64,000 nucleotides of DNA from Rufibacter roseolus (GTDB lineage: Bacteria; Bacteroidota; Bacteroidia; Cytophagales; Hymenobacteraceae): contig NZ_JAFMSU010000001.1 in NCBI RefSeq assembly GCF_017916365.1, positions 1,426,001-1,490,000 of the forward strand, given 5' to 3'. Within the stretch, counting starts at the first letter, position 1. Every line of letters begins with the position of its first letter. Of the stretch, positions 1 through 8,512 are shown one piece after another. Both the position numbers and the translations under genes were made by a program. A model generated the notes under the pieces. It worked only from the letters and a program-made list of their open reading frames with translations. It ran no database searches and was not told where the DNA came from.

Positions 1-1584
1 GTTGGCGGGCACCGGCGTGATGGTGGGTTTCTCCACTTTCTGGGCATTGGGGTCCTGGCCAGTGCGCTTGTAAATCACGGCGTAGTTGTTTCCGTAGTAG
101 CGGTTGGCCACGTCCATCACATCCTGCTTCGTGATCTTCTCAAAATTCTCTTCCTGCTTCAGGTAATCGGCCCAGTCCTGGCGGGCGATGAAGGCATCCA
201 CAAAAGCGGTGGCGCGGGCCGCGTTGCTCTCGTAGGCCTGCATCTTGCTGATCTTGTTCTTGTTCACGATGGCCGGAATCAACCAATCCTCAAACTGTCC
301 TTTCTTCACCAGCTCAATCTGCTGCAGCAACAGGTTCTTCACCTGGTCCAGCGTTTGCCCTTGGCGCGGATTGGCACTCAGAAAGTGCGCGCTGTAATCA
401 TTGTAGACCTCGGCGAAAGAACCAGCGCCCAACGCGGCCTGCTTCTGGTTGATGTTCAAATCAATGAGACCAGCCTGACCGTTGCTCAGAATCTGGTTGA
501 TCATGCGCAACACGATGGCGTCCTTTGATTTGATGCCCGGAAAACGGTACGCCAGCAGTAGGCTCTCGGCCTCCGGACCCAGAATTTCCTTTACCACGGG
601 AGCGGTGATCGGCTTCTCCTGCGGCGGGGTGTAGGTCGGGTCGGCTTTCTGCTGCCATCTCCCGAAGTGCTCATTGATTGTCCTGATGGTCTGATCAAAG
701 TCCAGGTCGCCGCTCATGGCAATGGCCATGTTGTTGGGCACGTAGTAGGTATCGAAATACTTCTTGATCTCGGTGATGGAAGGGTTTTTCAGGTGCTCCA
801 CCGTCCCGATGGTGGTCTGGGCGCCATACTGGTGCGTTGGGAACAAAGCAGCAAACGCCGCCTCAAACGCCTTGTTGTTGTCAGAGTCCAGTGAGCGGTT
901 TTTCTCCTCGTACACGGCCTCCAACTCGGTGTGGAACAAACGCGGGATCATCACGCCCAGGCGCTCAGACTCCAGCATGGCCCATTTGTCTACCTGGTTG
1001 CTGGGGATGTCGCCGTAATAAATGGTCTGCTCCACCCAGGTGCTGGCGTTGGAGTTCTTCATGCCCATAGCCGCTACCAGTTTGTCGTACTCGTTCGGCA
1101 CGGCGTATTTGGCCGCCACGCCCGAGATGGAGTCTATCTGGTGGTAGGTCTTCTTGCGCAGGGCAGGGTCTTTCTGGGTGCGGTACTGCTCATACAGCGC
1201 CTCAATCTTGGCCAGTTCCTCTTTCTCCTTTTCCCAATTGATGGTTCCTAAGCGGGTGGATCCTTTGAAGGCCATGTGCTCCAGGTAGTGCGCCAAACCG
1301 GTGGCGTTGGCAGGATCGTTCTTGCTGCCCGCGCGTACCGCGATGTAGGTCTGGATACGGGGTGCATTGTCGTACTTGGTCAGGTACACCGTGAGGCCGT
1401 TGTCCAGTTTGTAGATGCGTGCTTTCAGCGGATCATTGGGAACGGTGGTGTAGGTGAACTCTTTCTTGGCCTCCGCTGCCGGAGTTTCGGTGACCATGGC
1501 GGTGGTTTGGGTTGGCGTACTGGTCTTGCACTGGGCAAACAGCATGGCTCCCATGAGGGAAAAAGCAATAAATCTTTTTTTCAC
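1..1584 (-). CDS. M16 family zinc metallopeptidase (insulinase-like), C-terminus beyond the window
   Basis: The reading frame runs from a GTG at 1584 through position 1 without a stop, so only about 528 N-terminal residues are visible. An in-frame TAA lies five codons upstream of the GTG, which limits the start. The first residues form a hydrophobic signal ending in FAQC, so this is probably an exported lipoprotein, although Gln before the Cys is unusual for a lipobox. The inverted zinc motif HxxEH is seen as HYLEH about 90 residues in, followed by the conserved downstream Glu region (LEAVYEEKNRS). M16 peptidases degrade peptides or unfolded proteins in the periplasm. The domain after it (from EILGPEAESLLLAYRFPG) fits the second M16 half. 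The family is secure, the substrate is not known. Confidence 0.9.
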   Translation of the reverse strand, partial: MKKRFIAFSLMGAMLFAQCKTSTPTQTTAMVTETPAAEAKKEFTYTTVPNDPLKARIYKLDNGLTVYLTKYDNAPRIQTYIAVRAGSKNDPANATGLAHYLEHMAFKGSTRLGTINWEKEKEELAKIEALYEQYRTQKDPALRKKTYHQIDSISGVAAKYAVPNEYDKLVAAMGMKNSNASTWVEQTIYYGDIPSNQVDKWAMLESERLGVMIPRLFHTELEAVYEEKNRSLDSDNNKAFEAAFAALFPTHQYGAQTTIGTVEHLKNPSITEIKKYFDTYYVPNNMAIAMSGDLDFDQTIRTINEHFGRWQQKADPTYTPPQEKPITAPVVKEILGPEAESLLLAYRFPGIKSKDAIVLRMINQILSNGQAGLIDLNINQKQAALGAGSFAEVYNDYSAHFLSANPRQGQTLDQVKNLLLQQIELVKKGQFEDWLIPAIVNKNKISKMQAYESNAARATAFVDAFIARQDWADYLKQEENFEKITKQDVMDVANRYYGNNYAVIYKRTGQDPNAQKVEKPTITPVPAN

Positions 1585-1615
1585 GTCAGGTGGAATTTAT
1601 CTGATAGATAGTAGT

Positions 1616-1623
1616 CAAATATA
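1616..1623 (-). promoter_or_regulatory. Candidate -7 promoter element of the M16 peptidase gene
   Basis: On the minus strand this reads TATATTTG, an exact match to the Bacteroidota -7 consensus TAnnTTTG. It would start transcription about 28 bases before the GTG start at 1584. I see no clear TTTG -33 element at the usual spacing, so the call is moderate. Confidence 0.45.
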
Positions 1624-2011
1624 GGAAAACCGGGGGAGTTTATGATATTCTTTATAACGCTTTGATTTACAGGAGAAGTACAGATAAAGCAGTTTTCTTT
1701 TGTGGCCATCTGCTTTGCCGTTAAATGCTTTTTCTTGTGTACACGTAGTCTGCAATAGCTGGCGTGGCGCTGGTGTTTGCGTGGGTGCATGGGCTGGGTT
1801 GTTGCATGGCAGGGCTCCGAGCGCTCACGGCCGCGAGGCCCCGCCTTCCGGCCTCGCGCTGCGCCAGCTTCCTTTGCTCCTTTCAGTCGCAATGCCTTCG
1901 GCACCGGAACCTGACAAGGCGCTCCACCGAAAGGCTGGAAAAGGAAATACGTTTGCAGGAACGCCCCAAACTCACAGGTTTTGAAAACCTGTGAGGTCTT
2001 CTATTTATGAC

Positions 2012-2081
2012 ATGGTTCAAGTCTATGACTTGGACCCACCATGACCGGCAGTTTGCAAGGCCGTGAGGCGTTAGCCTCAAA
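2012..2081. repeat. Three-hairpin repeat, copy 1 (family C)
   Basis: Hairpin 1 is GGTTCAAGTC-TAT-GACTTGGACC. Hairpin 2 is weaker here (CGGC...GCCG). Hairpin 3 is TGAGGC-GTTA-GCCTCA. The same series occurs at 16708-16776 and 20847-20914. Confidence 0.8.
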
Positions 2082-2210
2082 AGCACACTTTTCCTGCTTG
2101 CCTGCCGCTCTATGCCTTTATCTAATTTTATAATTGTCAAAGATTCCTCCTTCGAAGGAGGGAGTGAGGATGTTTACACCTGCTGATTCACGCGTTCTCA
2201 TCGTCCTTGA

Positions 2211-2256
2211 AATGTAGAGACAAGGCATGCCTTGTCTCCAACGTGTCCTCCGCATC
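2211..2256. repeat. AGACAAGGCATGCCTTGTCT palindrome, copy 1 (family D)
   Basis: The core is a perfect 20-bp palindrome flanked by TGTAG and CCAACG. The flanks also match copy 2 at 16892-16937, including a shared GTCCTCCGCA on the right. A diverged member with changed but still pairing arms lies at 32281-32310. Confidence 0.75.
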
Positions 2257-2501
2257 AAGCAATGATTCCCTGAAAGGCAACCTGAGGTTTTATCAAACAG
2301 GCAGCAGCTGCAATTGCCATTTGCAGGACCTCCAGCCGCTGCGAAGTCTTTAGCGCAGATGGTAATGGTGGCGGGGCAGAGGCTGGTGCATTCCCGGAAT
2401 TCCCCCTACTCGGAGGGGTAGGGGTGAGTTCACATGCCTCTTAATTGTTATCAGTGTTCCATTTCAAGCCCATTTTGCAGAAAACAGCCCGGAAGCAGAT
2501 A

Positions 2502-3074
2502 TCACAACCGGGAAGTAGGGGAGGTGAGGGTGTTCTCAGCGGGGATGTTTAATTGGCTGGAAAGGAGATGGAGGGTTTTCTGTGCCTCCTCGGCACTGTC
2601 GGTGCGGAGTTCGTAGTCTGGTTCCTGGGATTGGGAGTAGAGCCCAATGGTGTACCATAGGACCGGCGCAGCGGGTTCATGGTCGTGCGTGTGGCCGTGA
2701 TCATGGTCATGGTCCTCGGCGGTTCTGAGGTGAGAGGTGAGCCGCACCTTTTGAAATGCTGGCAAGGGCGCCCATTTACCGGTTTTCAGGCCGAACATGC
2801 TCAGGTATTCCCGCACGCGGCGGTGCTGGAGATCCAGTTGGAAACCGTGGTAGGTGAACTTGAAGAGCACGCCCAGCAGGAGCAGGAGCGCACCCACTGA
2901 GAGCATCTGTATTGTGTCTACCGCATCGGTGCGCCACCAGGGGCTGCTGCCTAAGACCAGGCCAACTAACAACAGGGCGTACCCTAGGTAACTGAGGGGC
3001 CCAAAAAAGGAATCGGTTTTACGGTCTAGGAGGTGGCGCATAGGCACAAGTGGGTACAGACCTGTGAGACGCAT
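2502..3074 (-). CDS. Two-helix membrane protein with a histidine-rich loop, downstream of dnaX
   Basis: I do not recognise a named family. The 190-residue protein has two predicted membrane helices (about residues 27-45 and 57-73) and a soluble C-terminal half. Residues 121-133 alternate Asp/Glu and His (DHDHDHGHTHDHE), a typical metal-buffering or metal-sensing stretch. An ATG at residue 12 (position 3041) is an alternative start. The gene begins 33 bases after the dnaX stop on the same strand, so the two are probably co-transcribed. Metal binding is inferred from composition only. Confidence 0.7.
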   Translation of the reverse strand: MRLTGLYPLVPMRHLLDRKTDSFFGPLSYLGYALLLVGLVLGSSPWWRTDAVDTIQMLSVGALLLLLGVLFKFTYHGFQLDLQHRRVREYLSMFGLKTGKWAPLPAFQKVRLTSHLRTAEDHDHDHGHTHDHEPAAPVLWYTIGLYSQSQEPDYELRTDSAEEAQKTLHLLSSQLNIPAENTLTSPTSRL

Positions 3075-3107
3075 AAGTAGCCCCGCAGGTTTAAAGAAAG
3101 CAGAAAG

Positions 3108-5051
3108 TTAGAAATCGGTATCCAGACCCAGGCGGTTTTTTAGGTCTTTGAGGGCCGGATATAGATCTGCCAGGTAGTTGTACTTGTCCTGCGAGGTGTA
3201 GAGCTTGCGGGCGTTCTCCTGCTGTACCACGTCAATATGCACCTGCAAGCGGTTGTGGCCTAACGCTTGGCGCAGGTATAAAAGAAATTCCGGTTTGAAG
3301 CTGTTGAACTCGGCTACCTGTACCTCATTCTCCACTTGTAAATGCACCTCGGCTTTCTCGGCGTCAAAATACCATTCGCGGTTCAGGATAGTGTACTCCA
3401 GGGTGCGGTCGGTGTGCTTCACGCGGTCCACGTACTGTTGCCAGAGCTGTTGCAGTTTGTGTTGGTTGATGGTGGGCAGGGAGCCGGGCACGTAAGCCTC
3501 GTTCTCCTCTTCCAGTACCTCTACCGCGGGTGCCGCCGAGGCTGCTACTTTCTCCTCAATGTTCTTCAGGCTAGGCAGCTTGGATAGTTTGCGGCTGGCC
3601 AGGGGAGAAGCAATAGGCCGGGCTGGGGCTGCCGGAGCCGGTGCGGGCATGGGCGGTGCCATGGAAGGTACCGGAGAAGGTGCCTGACTAGGGTAGGTGC
3701 CAAACACCGGATCTTCGCCCGCGTCCATATCAGCAGGGGCGGTGTTGTGGTGTGTTTCTGAGCCGTTTTTCGCGGAAGCGGCTGAAATCGGCGCCGCCGG
3801 TGCTGGAGCCGATGGGGCAATAACGGGAGCGGATGCCGGGGCCGGGCTAGCCGGAACAGCGGCTGGAGCCGAACCGTTTGGCGCAGCTACGCCGGAATTC
3901 CCATTAGTTTTTTTTTTGACCTCTCCGTTCACAGAGAGGTCTGAGGCAAGCTGCAAGGCATGCGGCAGGTGGGCCAGTTTCATGAGCAGCAGTTCCACGT
4001 GCAACCGCTGGTTCTTAGCCGCTTTGAAGTTCTGGTCGCAACTACCCACCAGGTTCAAGCCAGAAAGCAAGAAACTCAGAGACGCCTCCTGCGATTGCTT
4101 CGCGTATTGGGCCTTTATGTTCTCAGAAACCTGCAGCAACTGTATTGTCACGGTGTCTTTGCACACCAATAAGCTTCGGAAATGCTCGCCAATGCCCAGC
4201 ACGAAGTTGTGTGAATCAAAGCCGTTTTTCAGGATTTCGTCATAAAGCAGCAGGGCACCGCTCAGGTTCTGGGTAAGCAGATATTCCGTAAGGCGGAAGT
4301 AATAGTCGTAGTCCAGAATGTGCAGGTTCTGCACGGTAGCCTTGTAAGTAAGGTGATGACCCGAGAAGGTCACCATCTGGTCAAAGATAGACAAGGCATC
4401 GCGCAGGGCACCGTCGGCTTTCTGTGAGATCAGGTGCAGGGCATCGTCATCGGCTTTGATGTCCTCTTTTTGGGCAATGCGGCCCAGGTGCTGCACCATG
4501 TCCTCAATCCGGATGCGGTTGAAGTCAAAAATCTGGCAGCGCGAGAGAATGGTAGGGATGATTTTGTGGCGCTCGGTGGTAGCCAGAATGAAAATGGCGT
4601 AGGCCGGCGGCTCCTCCAGGGTCTTCAGAAACGCGTTGAAGGCCGAGTTAGAGAGCATGTGCACCTCATCTATAATGTAGATTTTGTACTTGCCCGTCTG
4701 CGGCGCATAGCGCACCTGTTCCACCAGGTTTCTAATGTCTTCTACCGAGTTGTTGGATGCGGCATCCAGCTCGTGCACGTTGAATGAGCTGTTGTTATTG
4801 AAGCTTTTGCAGGAATCACACACGTTGCAGGCCTCTGTCTCCGGCGTAATGTTCTGGCAGTTGATGGTCTTGGCCAGAATACGTGCGCAGGTGGTCTTGC
4901 CCACGCCCCGGGGGCCGCAGAACAGGAACGCCTGCGCCAGGTGGTTACTGCTGATCGCGTTCTTTAAAGTAGTGGTAATATGGTGCTGCCCCACCACGCT
5001 ATCGAACGTAGTTGGGCGGTATTTCCTAGCAGATACAACAAAATTCTCCAT
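3108..5051 (-). CDS. dnaX: DNA polymerase III subunit gamma/tau
   Basis: This is the AAA+ clamp-loader ATPase of the replisome. Visible motifs are Walker A GPRGVGKTT at residues 46-54, a zinc module with Cys 65, 75, 78 and 81, Walker B IYIIDEVHM at 124-132, sensor 1 ATTE at 157-160 and the SRC arginine-finger motif near 170. The AAA+ and collar domains end near residue 375. An Ala/Pro-rich linker (about 390-500) and a tau-specific C-terminal domain follow, for 647 residues in all. A run of ten A encodes Lys379-381 at the gamma/tau junction and is likely a slippage site (separate entry). The ATG at 5051 lies only 8 bases beyond a TAACTTTG -7 element. The next gene downstream probably shares the transcript. 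Confidence 0.97.
   Translation of the reverse strand: MENFVVSARKYRPTTFDSVVGQHHITTTLKNAISSNHLAQAFLFCGPRGVGKTTCARILAKTINCQNITPETEACNVCDSCKSFNNNSSFNVHELDAASNNSVEDIRNLVEQVRYAPQTGKYKIYIIDEVHMLSNSAFNAFLKTLEEPPAYAIFILATTERHKIIPTILSRCQIFDFNRIRIEDMVQHLGRIAQKEDIKADDDALHLISQKADGALRDALSIFDQMVTFSGHHLTYKATVQNLHILDYDYYFRLTEYLLTQNLSGALLLYDEILKNGFDSHNFVLGIGEHFRSLLVCKDTVTIQLLQVSENIKAQYAKQSQEASLSFLLSGLNLVGSCDQNFKAAKNQRLHVELLLMKLAHLPHALQLASDLSVNGEVKKKTNGNSGVAAPNGSAPAAVPASPAPASAPVIAPSAPAPAAPISAASAKNGSETHHNTAPADMDAGEDPVFGTYPSQAPSPVPSMAPPMPAPAPAAPARPIASPLASRKLSKLPSLKNIEEKVAASAAPAVEVLEEENEAYVPGSLPTINQHKLQQLWQQYVDRVKHTDRTLEYTILNREWYFDAEKAEVHLQVENEVQVAEFNSFKPEFLLYLRQALGHNRLQVHIDVVQQENARKLYTSQDKYNYLADLYPALKDLKNRLGLDTDF
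3908..3917 (-). other. A10 slippage site for production of the short gamma subunit
   Basis: The coding strand reads GTC, then ten A, then CTAATGG. In frame 0 it gives Val-Lys-Lys-Lys-Thr-Asn. One extra A, or a -1 ribosomal slip, gives Lys-Lys-Lys-Asn followed by TAA at once. One missing A gives a TAG eight codons after the Lys run. Either event makes a protein of about 382-389 residues ending after the clamp-loader collar. Thermus thermophilus dnaX is known to use transcriptional slippage on a similar A run. Confidence 0.7.
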
Positions 5052-5058
5052 CGCTCTA

Positions 5059-5090
5059 CAAAGTTAAAGGTTTCTAAACCGATTGCGAAA
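5059..5090 (-). promoter_or_regulatory. dnaX promoter
   Basis: On the minus strand TAACTTTG lies at 5066-5059 (consensus TAnnTTTG), with a weak -33 element TTTCG at 5090-5086, about 19 bases upstream. The expected transcript start falls only about 4 bases before the dnaX ATG, so the leader would be almost absent. Confidence 0.5.
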
Positions 5091-5188
5091 CCGAATCTGG
5101 GCAGGGCAGGAAGGTTCTTGGTTTAGTGCAAAGGGTATGATGTTTCTGGCCTGTTTTAAGGAAAGGAGGCCGGAAACATAAAATTGAC

Positions 5189-5851
5189 CTACTTATCCGC
5201 TAAAGAATAATGAATCCCAAAGAGCAGATTGGAAGTGTTGATTTTACCATCTCTTAAAGATTTGTTGCTGTCATGTAGATTGAAGTTATGCCTCATTTCA
5301 CAACTTAAGCCTATTTGAGATGAGATGGCACGAGCATATCCGAGACCCAGGGAAAGACCAAGGCTTAAGTTCTTTGCATCTGAGTACGAAGAATATCTTA
5401 CTCCATCGCCTCTGTAAGTGTGTTTAAGTAGTATACCTAAGTTAGGGCCGGTATTCAGAAACAAGCCCGTTTCCTTTAGGTTTATGCCAATTAGAATTGG
5501 GATGGAGAGGTAGCGGCGATTTTCTTTGAATAGAAACTCCTCAGCAGGTTCGTTTGGTAAATTATTAGGGTAATTTGTAAAGGTTGTGGCAGATCTTTTA
5601 TTTTCAAACAGGAAGTTGGTTGCAAGATAGAATTTCTCAAACTGATACTTTGAAGAAACGCCAAAGGCTCCAATCAAAGCAATCTTGCCTTTATGTTCTA
5701 ATTGGTTGGAAGCAAAAAGGATACTTTCTCCTAAATGGCTATAGTTAGGGCCAGCAAGAAGCCCAAGCTGAAAAGTGCCTGGTTGTTGCTGGGCAAAGCT
5801 GATTGTTGAGCCGGTGAATACACATAGTGCTAAAAGAATGTGTGTTTTCAT
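5189..5851 (-). CDS. PorT-like outer-membrane beta-barrel protein
   Basis: The 220-residue product starts with a signal peptide (MKTHILLALCVF, cleavage after SFAQ). The rest alternates polar and hydrophobic residues and has Gly/Tyr-rich strands, for example LGLLAGPNYSHLG and GLSLGLGYARAIS, typical of the Bacteroidota outer-membrane beta-barrel families (PF13568-like). It ends in HYSLADK rather than an aromatic residue. The flanking DNA at 5860-5940 is AT-rich. Function is unknown; barrels of this type are common as orphan genes. Confidence 0.75.
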   Translation of the reverse strand: MKTHILLALCVFTGSTISFAQQQPGTFQLGLLAGPNYSHLGESILFASNQLEHKGKIALIGAFGVSSKYQFEKFYLATNFLFENKRSATTFTNYPNNLPNEPAEEFLFKENRRYLSIPILIGINLKETGLFLNTGPNLGILLKHTYRGDGVRYSSYSDAKNLSLGLSLGLGYARAISSQIGLSCEMRHNFNLHDSNKSLRDGKINTSNLLFGIHYSLADK

Positions 5852-5954
5852 GGTGTATTACTTAGGTATATAATATTTTATATATTATTAAAACCTATAT
5901 AACAGATTGAATAGTATTTACTTGCTTAAATTTATTTGTCGGTCTTGATAACCT

Positions 5955-6359
5955 TTACCTGAACGGCCGCTTCACCAGACTCACCTGCCCCATGGCGTCT
6001 TTCTCGTATCTGGCCAGGCAATGCGGCTGGAACTGGGCGTCAAAGTTCTGGGCTCCGGGGAACACTTCTTTGGGGGCGGGCTGGCCTTCCAGGAAGAAGT
6101 AGACTTTGGTGTTGCCGTATTTGGTGTGGGGCATGAAATCGCCGTACTGTTGCATCTGGTCCCAGAGGCTGTCTGAGACGGTGACGGCGTAGATGCGCTG
6201 GATAGGGCCGGTGTTGTTCTCGTTCCGGTAGATGGCTACTTCCTCAAAATCGCCGGAGAGGTCCTGCACGCCGGGCTGGGTGAAGGCATCCTTGACAAAC
6301 CAGACCATGAGCGCGGCAAAGACCGCCACCAAGGTATATTTCAATTTATTTCCAGACAT
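5955..6359 (-). CDS. Small anchored hypothetical protein
   Basis: I do not recognise this 134-residue protein. The chosen ATG at 6359 is followed directly by a basic stretch and one hydrophobic helix (YTLVAVFAALMVWFV), which suits an N-terminal anchor. A longer frame begins at 6416 but adds a charged segment before the helix and is less likely. The remainder is a soluble domain with VYFFLEGQPAPKEVFPG and a basic end (VSLVKRPFR). It probably faces the periplasm. Confidence 0.65.
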   Translation of the reverse strand: MSGNKLKYTLVAVFAALMVWFVKDAFTQPGVQDLSGDFEEVAIYRNENNTGPIQRIYAVTVSDSLWDQMQQYGDFMPHTKYGNTKVYFFLEGQPAPKEVFPGAQNFDAQFQPHCLARYEKDAMGQVSLVKRPFR

Positions 6360-6640
6360 CACGTGTTCCTGCGTTGGTTTAAAGCCCAAACTTACGCAGG
6401 CTTGCCCTAACCGCAAGCGGGAAGTTTAGGAGCCGCTTTTTATAAAAAGGCTTAAAAACAGAGATTTCCCGCTTTCTGGCCAGTTGTGACGCTGGGGAGA
6501 TAACATTTTTCAAAGGATTCAGTAAATGCTATACCCACAGTTTCTATCATAAGGTTGGCTTCTGGCTACCTGTGAGCAGGGCGGTGGGCGGAGCGCCTAA
6601 ACAGGCAGGCATCTTTGAACCTTTCAGCACTGATAATATT

Positions 6641-7381
6641 ATGGAATTGGATGATATGGCCCCAGAGGTGGCCCAGGAATTTTACCCGCAAGCCCTTAAA
6701 ATGCTTCACGAAAGCGGACTGCCTTTCTTAATGGGCGGTGGTTTTGCCCTCAGACAGTACACGGGCATGCAGCGTGCCATGAAAGACATGGACGTATTCT
6801 GTAAGGCCGGAGACTGTCCGCGTTTGCTCAAGATCTTCAATGACGAGGGTTTCAAGACCGAGCTGGTGGATGCCCGTTGGCTGGCCAAGGCCTATAAAGA
6901 AGGCAAATACGTAGACTTCATCTTCAACAACCCCGGCAACAACATGCCCGTGAACGACGGCTGGTTCCGGAGAGCTCCGGACGGAACAGAGTTTGGCGTG
7001 CCTGTGAAATACATCTCCGCCGAGGACTTGTTCCGCTGCAAAATCTACGTGCAGAACCGCGAACGCTACGATGGCTCAGACTTGAACCACCTTATTCTGC
7101 GCCACGGCGAGCACATGGATTGGGAACGTATTCTGCAGACCCTGGAGCAGCACTGGCAACTGGTACTCATGCAGTTGCTGTCTTTCCAGTTCGTGTACCC
7201 CTCTGAGAGAGACATCATTCCGCGCTGGCTGTTTGATGAGCTGTTGCTGCGTGCCAAAGAGCAGTTTGACATGCCACCGCCAACCGAGAAAGTGTGCCGC
7301 GGTTTGCTCATAGACCAGACCCAGTACGCCCCGGCCGTTACCGAGTGGGGCTTCAAAGCCATGACCATCATGACCATTTAA
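6641..7381 (+). CDS. Nucleotidyltransferase-fold protein
   Basis: The product (246 residues from the ATG at 6641; an upstream frame starts at 6572) has the layout of minimal nucleotidyltransferases. A Gly-rich LMGGGFALRQYTG segment (about residues 27-39) is followed by a DxD motif in MKDMDVF (about 43-49), the expected metal-binding pair. A third acidic site may lie at YVDFIF. The middle part (YISAEDLFRCKIYVQNRERYDGSD) resembles the nucleotidyl transferase AbiEii/toxin-like superfamily. A metallophosphoesterase follows 154 bases later on the same strand, so the two may act as a pair. The substrate is unknown. Confidence 0.75.
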   Translation: MELDDMAPEVAQEFYPQALKMLHESGLPFLMGGGFALRQYTGMQRAMKDMDVFCKAGDCPRLLKIFNDEGFKTELVDARWLAKAYKEGKYVDFIFNNPGNNMPVNDGWFRRAPDGTEFGVPVKYISAEDLFRCKIYVQNRERYDGSDLNHLILRHGEHMDWERILQTLEQHWQLVLMQLLSFQFVYPSERDIIPRWLFDELLLRAKEQFDMPPPTEKVCRGLLIDQTQYAPAVTEWGFKAMTIMTI

Positions 7382-7535
7382 CAAGATAGTAGATGTTTGA
7401 AAATAGATGTTTGATTTTCAGTAGGAAAGGGAGAAGGTAAAGCGGTTTTAAACCATCAGCTAATCTTCGCACGTATTCTATGGCTCAAACAAGATGTCTA
7501 ACATCTAATGTCTAGCGTCTAAAATCAAATCAAGC

Positions 7536-8357
7536 ATGGAACAACAACCGCAGACCTTCATTGCGCCGCAGCCCGTTCAACCGTTACAGCCCCAAGCCAC
7601 TGATCAGCCCAGTCCCACCCCTGAGGCCCAAAAGCCGGTAAGGATTGCCGCCGTGGGCGATATCCACGTGCGGGAGACCGACAAAGGCAAGTGGGTGGAT
7701 TTTTTCAAAGCCGCCTCTGAACAGGCCGAGATCCTGCTCTTATGCGGCGATCTCACTGACCATGGCTACGCGAAGGAGGCCGAGGTACTGGCGGAGGAAA
7801 TGCGGGCCTGCACCATTCCGGTGGTCTGCGTGCTGGGAAACCACGACCATGACAAAGACGAGCATGATGCCATCCGCAACTGCCTTGTCCGCGACAACGT
7901 GCATTTCCTGGACGGCGACGCCGTGGTAGTGAAGAACGTGGGTTTTGCGGGCGTCAAAGGTTTTGGCGGCGGTTTTGACAAGTACATGCTTTCCATGTTT
8001 GGCGAGTTAAGCAACAAAGCCTTCGTGCAGGAAGCCGTAGATGAAGCCCTTAAACTGGAGGCCGGCCTCTCGCGCCTGGATACCGAGTACCCCGGCGTGA
8101 AAAAGATTGCCGTGCTGCACTACGCCCCCATCAAAGCCACCGTGGAAGGGGAGCCCGAGGCCATCCACCCGTTCTTAGGCTGCTCGCGCTTGGCTGAACC
8201 CCTGGACCGCCAGAACGTGCTGGCCTGTTTTCACGGACACGCCCACGTGGGCACCCTGGAAGGAGAGACCCCCAAAGGCGTAAAGGTCTACAACGTAGCC
8301 AAACCCATCCTGCAGAAAGCCGGCTTTGCCATGCCGTTCTTTTTGTTTGATGTCTAG
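7536..8357 (+). CDS. Calcineurin-like metallophosphoesterase (cytoplasmic)
   Basis: All signature blocks of the two-metal phosphoesterase fold are present in order: GDIHVRE, GDLTDHG, GNHDHD, HYAPI and GHAHVG. The 273-residue protein has no signal peptide. The first 35 residues are Pro/Gln-rich and probably disordered. It lies downstream of the nucleotidyltransferase at 6641 and may hydrolyse a phosphodiester made by, or linked to, that enzyme; this is inference from position only. The substrate cannot be read from the sequence. Confidence 0.9.
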   Translation: MEQQPQTFIAPQPVQPLQPQATDQPSPTPEAQKPVRIAAVGDIHVRETDKGKWVDFFKAASEQAEILLLCGDLTDHGYAKEAEVLAEEMRACTIPVVCVLGNHDHDKDEHDAIRNCLVRDNVHFLDGDAVVVKNVGFAGVKGFGGGFDKYMLSMFGELSNKAFVQEAVDEALKLEAGLSRLDTEYPGVKKIAVLHYAPIKATVEGEPEAIHPFLGCSRLAEPLDRQNVLACFHGHAHVGTLEGETPKGVKVYNVAKPILQKAGFAMPFFLFDV

Positions 8358-8395
8358 AAGACAGTCCTGAGTTCTGAGTCTTTTGGAAAGAACTT

Positions 8396-8422
8396 GTAGG
8401 GGCAATCCCTTGTGGTTACCCT
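8396..8422. repeat. TGTAGGGGCAATCCC repeat (family E), single copy
   Basis: The unit GTAGGGGCAATCCCTTGTGG, then TTACCC, matches copies at 32488-32513 and, inverted, 32531-32555, and a diverged inverted copy at 16978-17003. GGGGCA and TGCCC arms can pair in most copies. A GTTGGTGATAAC tail here also resembles sequence near 17040-17060. Confidence 0.6.
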
Positions 8423-8512
8423 TATTGTTTTCAGCGCGGGTTAGGTCGTTGGTGATAACAATAAAAAGGCGAAAGCTCCAGGCCCTGCGTGATTAACCAA
8501 AACAAGAATTAC

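Larger units (their letters stand above)
1833..2430. repeat. Island of intergenic palindromes between the M16 peptidase and the dnaX-linked gene
   Basis: The gene-free stretch 1585-2501 is filled by short palindromes rather than genes. Seen in order: an 8-bp stem GCGAGGCC/GGCCTCGC at 1833-1857; a 25-base palindrome with 12-bp arms CTCACAGGTTTT/AAAACCTGTGAG at 1971-1995; a three-hairpin unit at 2012-2081 that recurs at 16708 and 20847; a 16-bp perfect palindrome centred on TTCGAA at 2146-2161; the AGACAAGGCATGCCTTGTCT palindrome at 2216-2235; and a GGGGTAGGGG unit at 2402-2430. Open frames here are not convincing genes. Confidence 0.75.

Noticed and set aside
1700-1994. Overlapping plus-strand frames in the gap after the M16 peptidase
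   Set aside because: They run through palindromic repeats in several frames at once and show no domain or signal.
2434-2616. Plus-strand 60-codon frame
   Set aside because: It overlaps the minus-strand membrane protein and has no features of its own.
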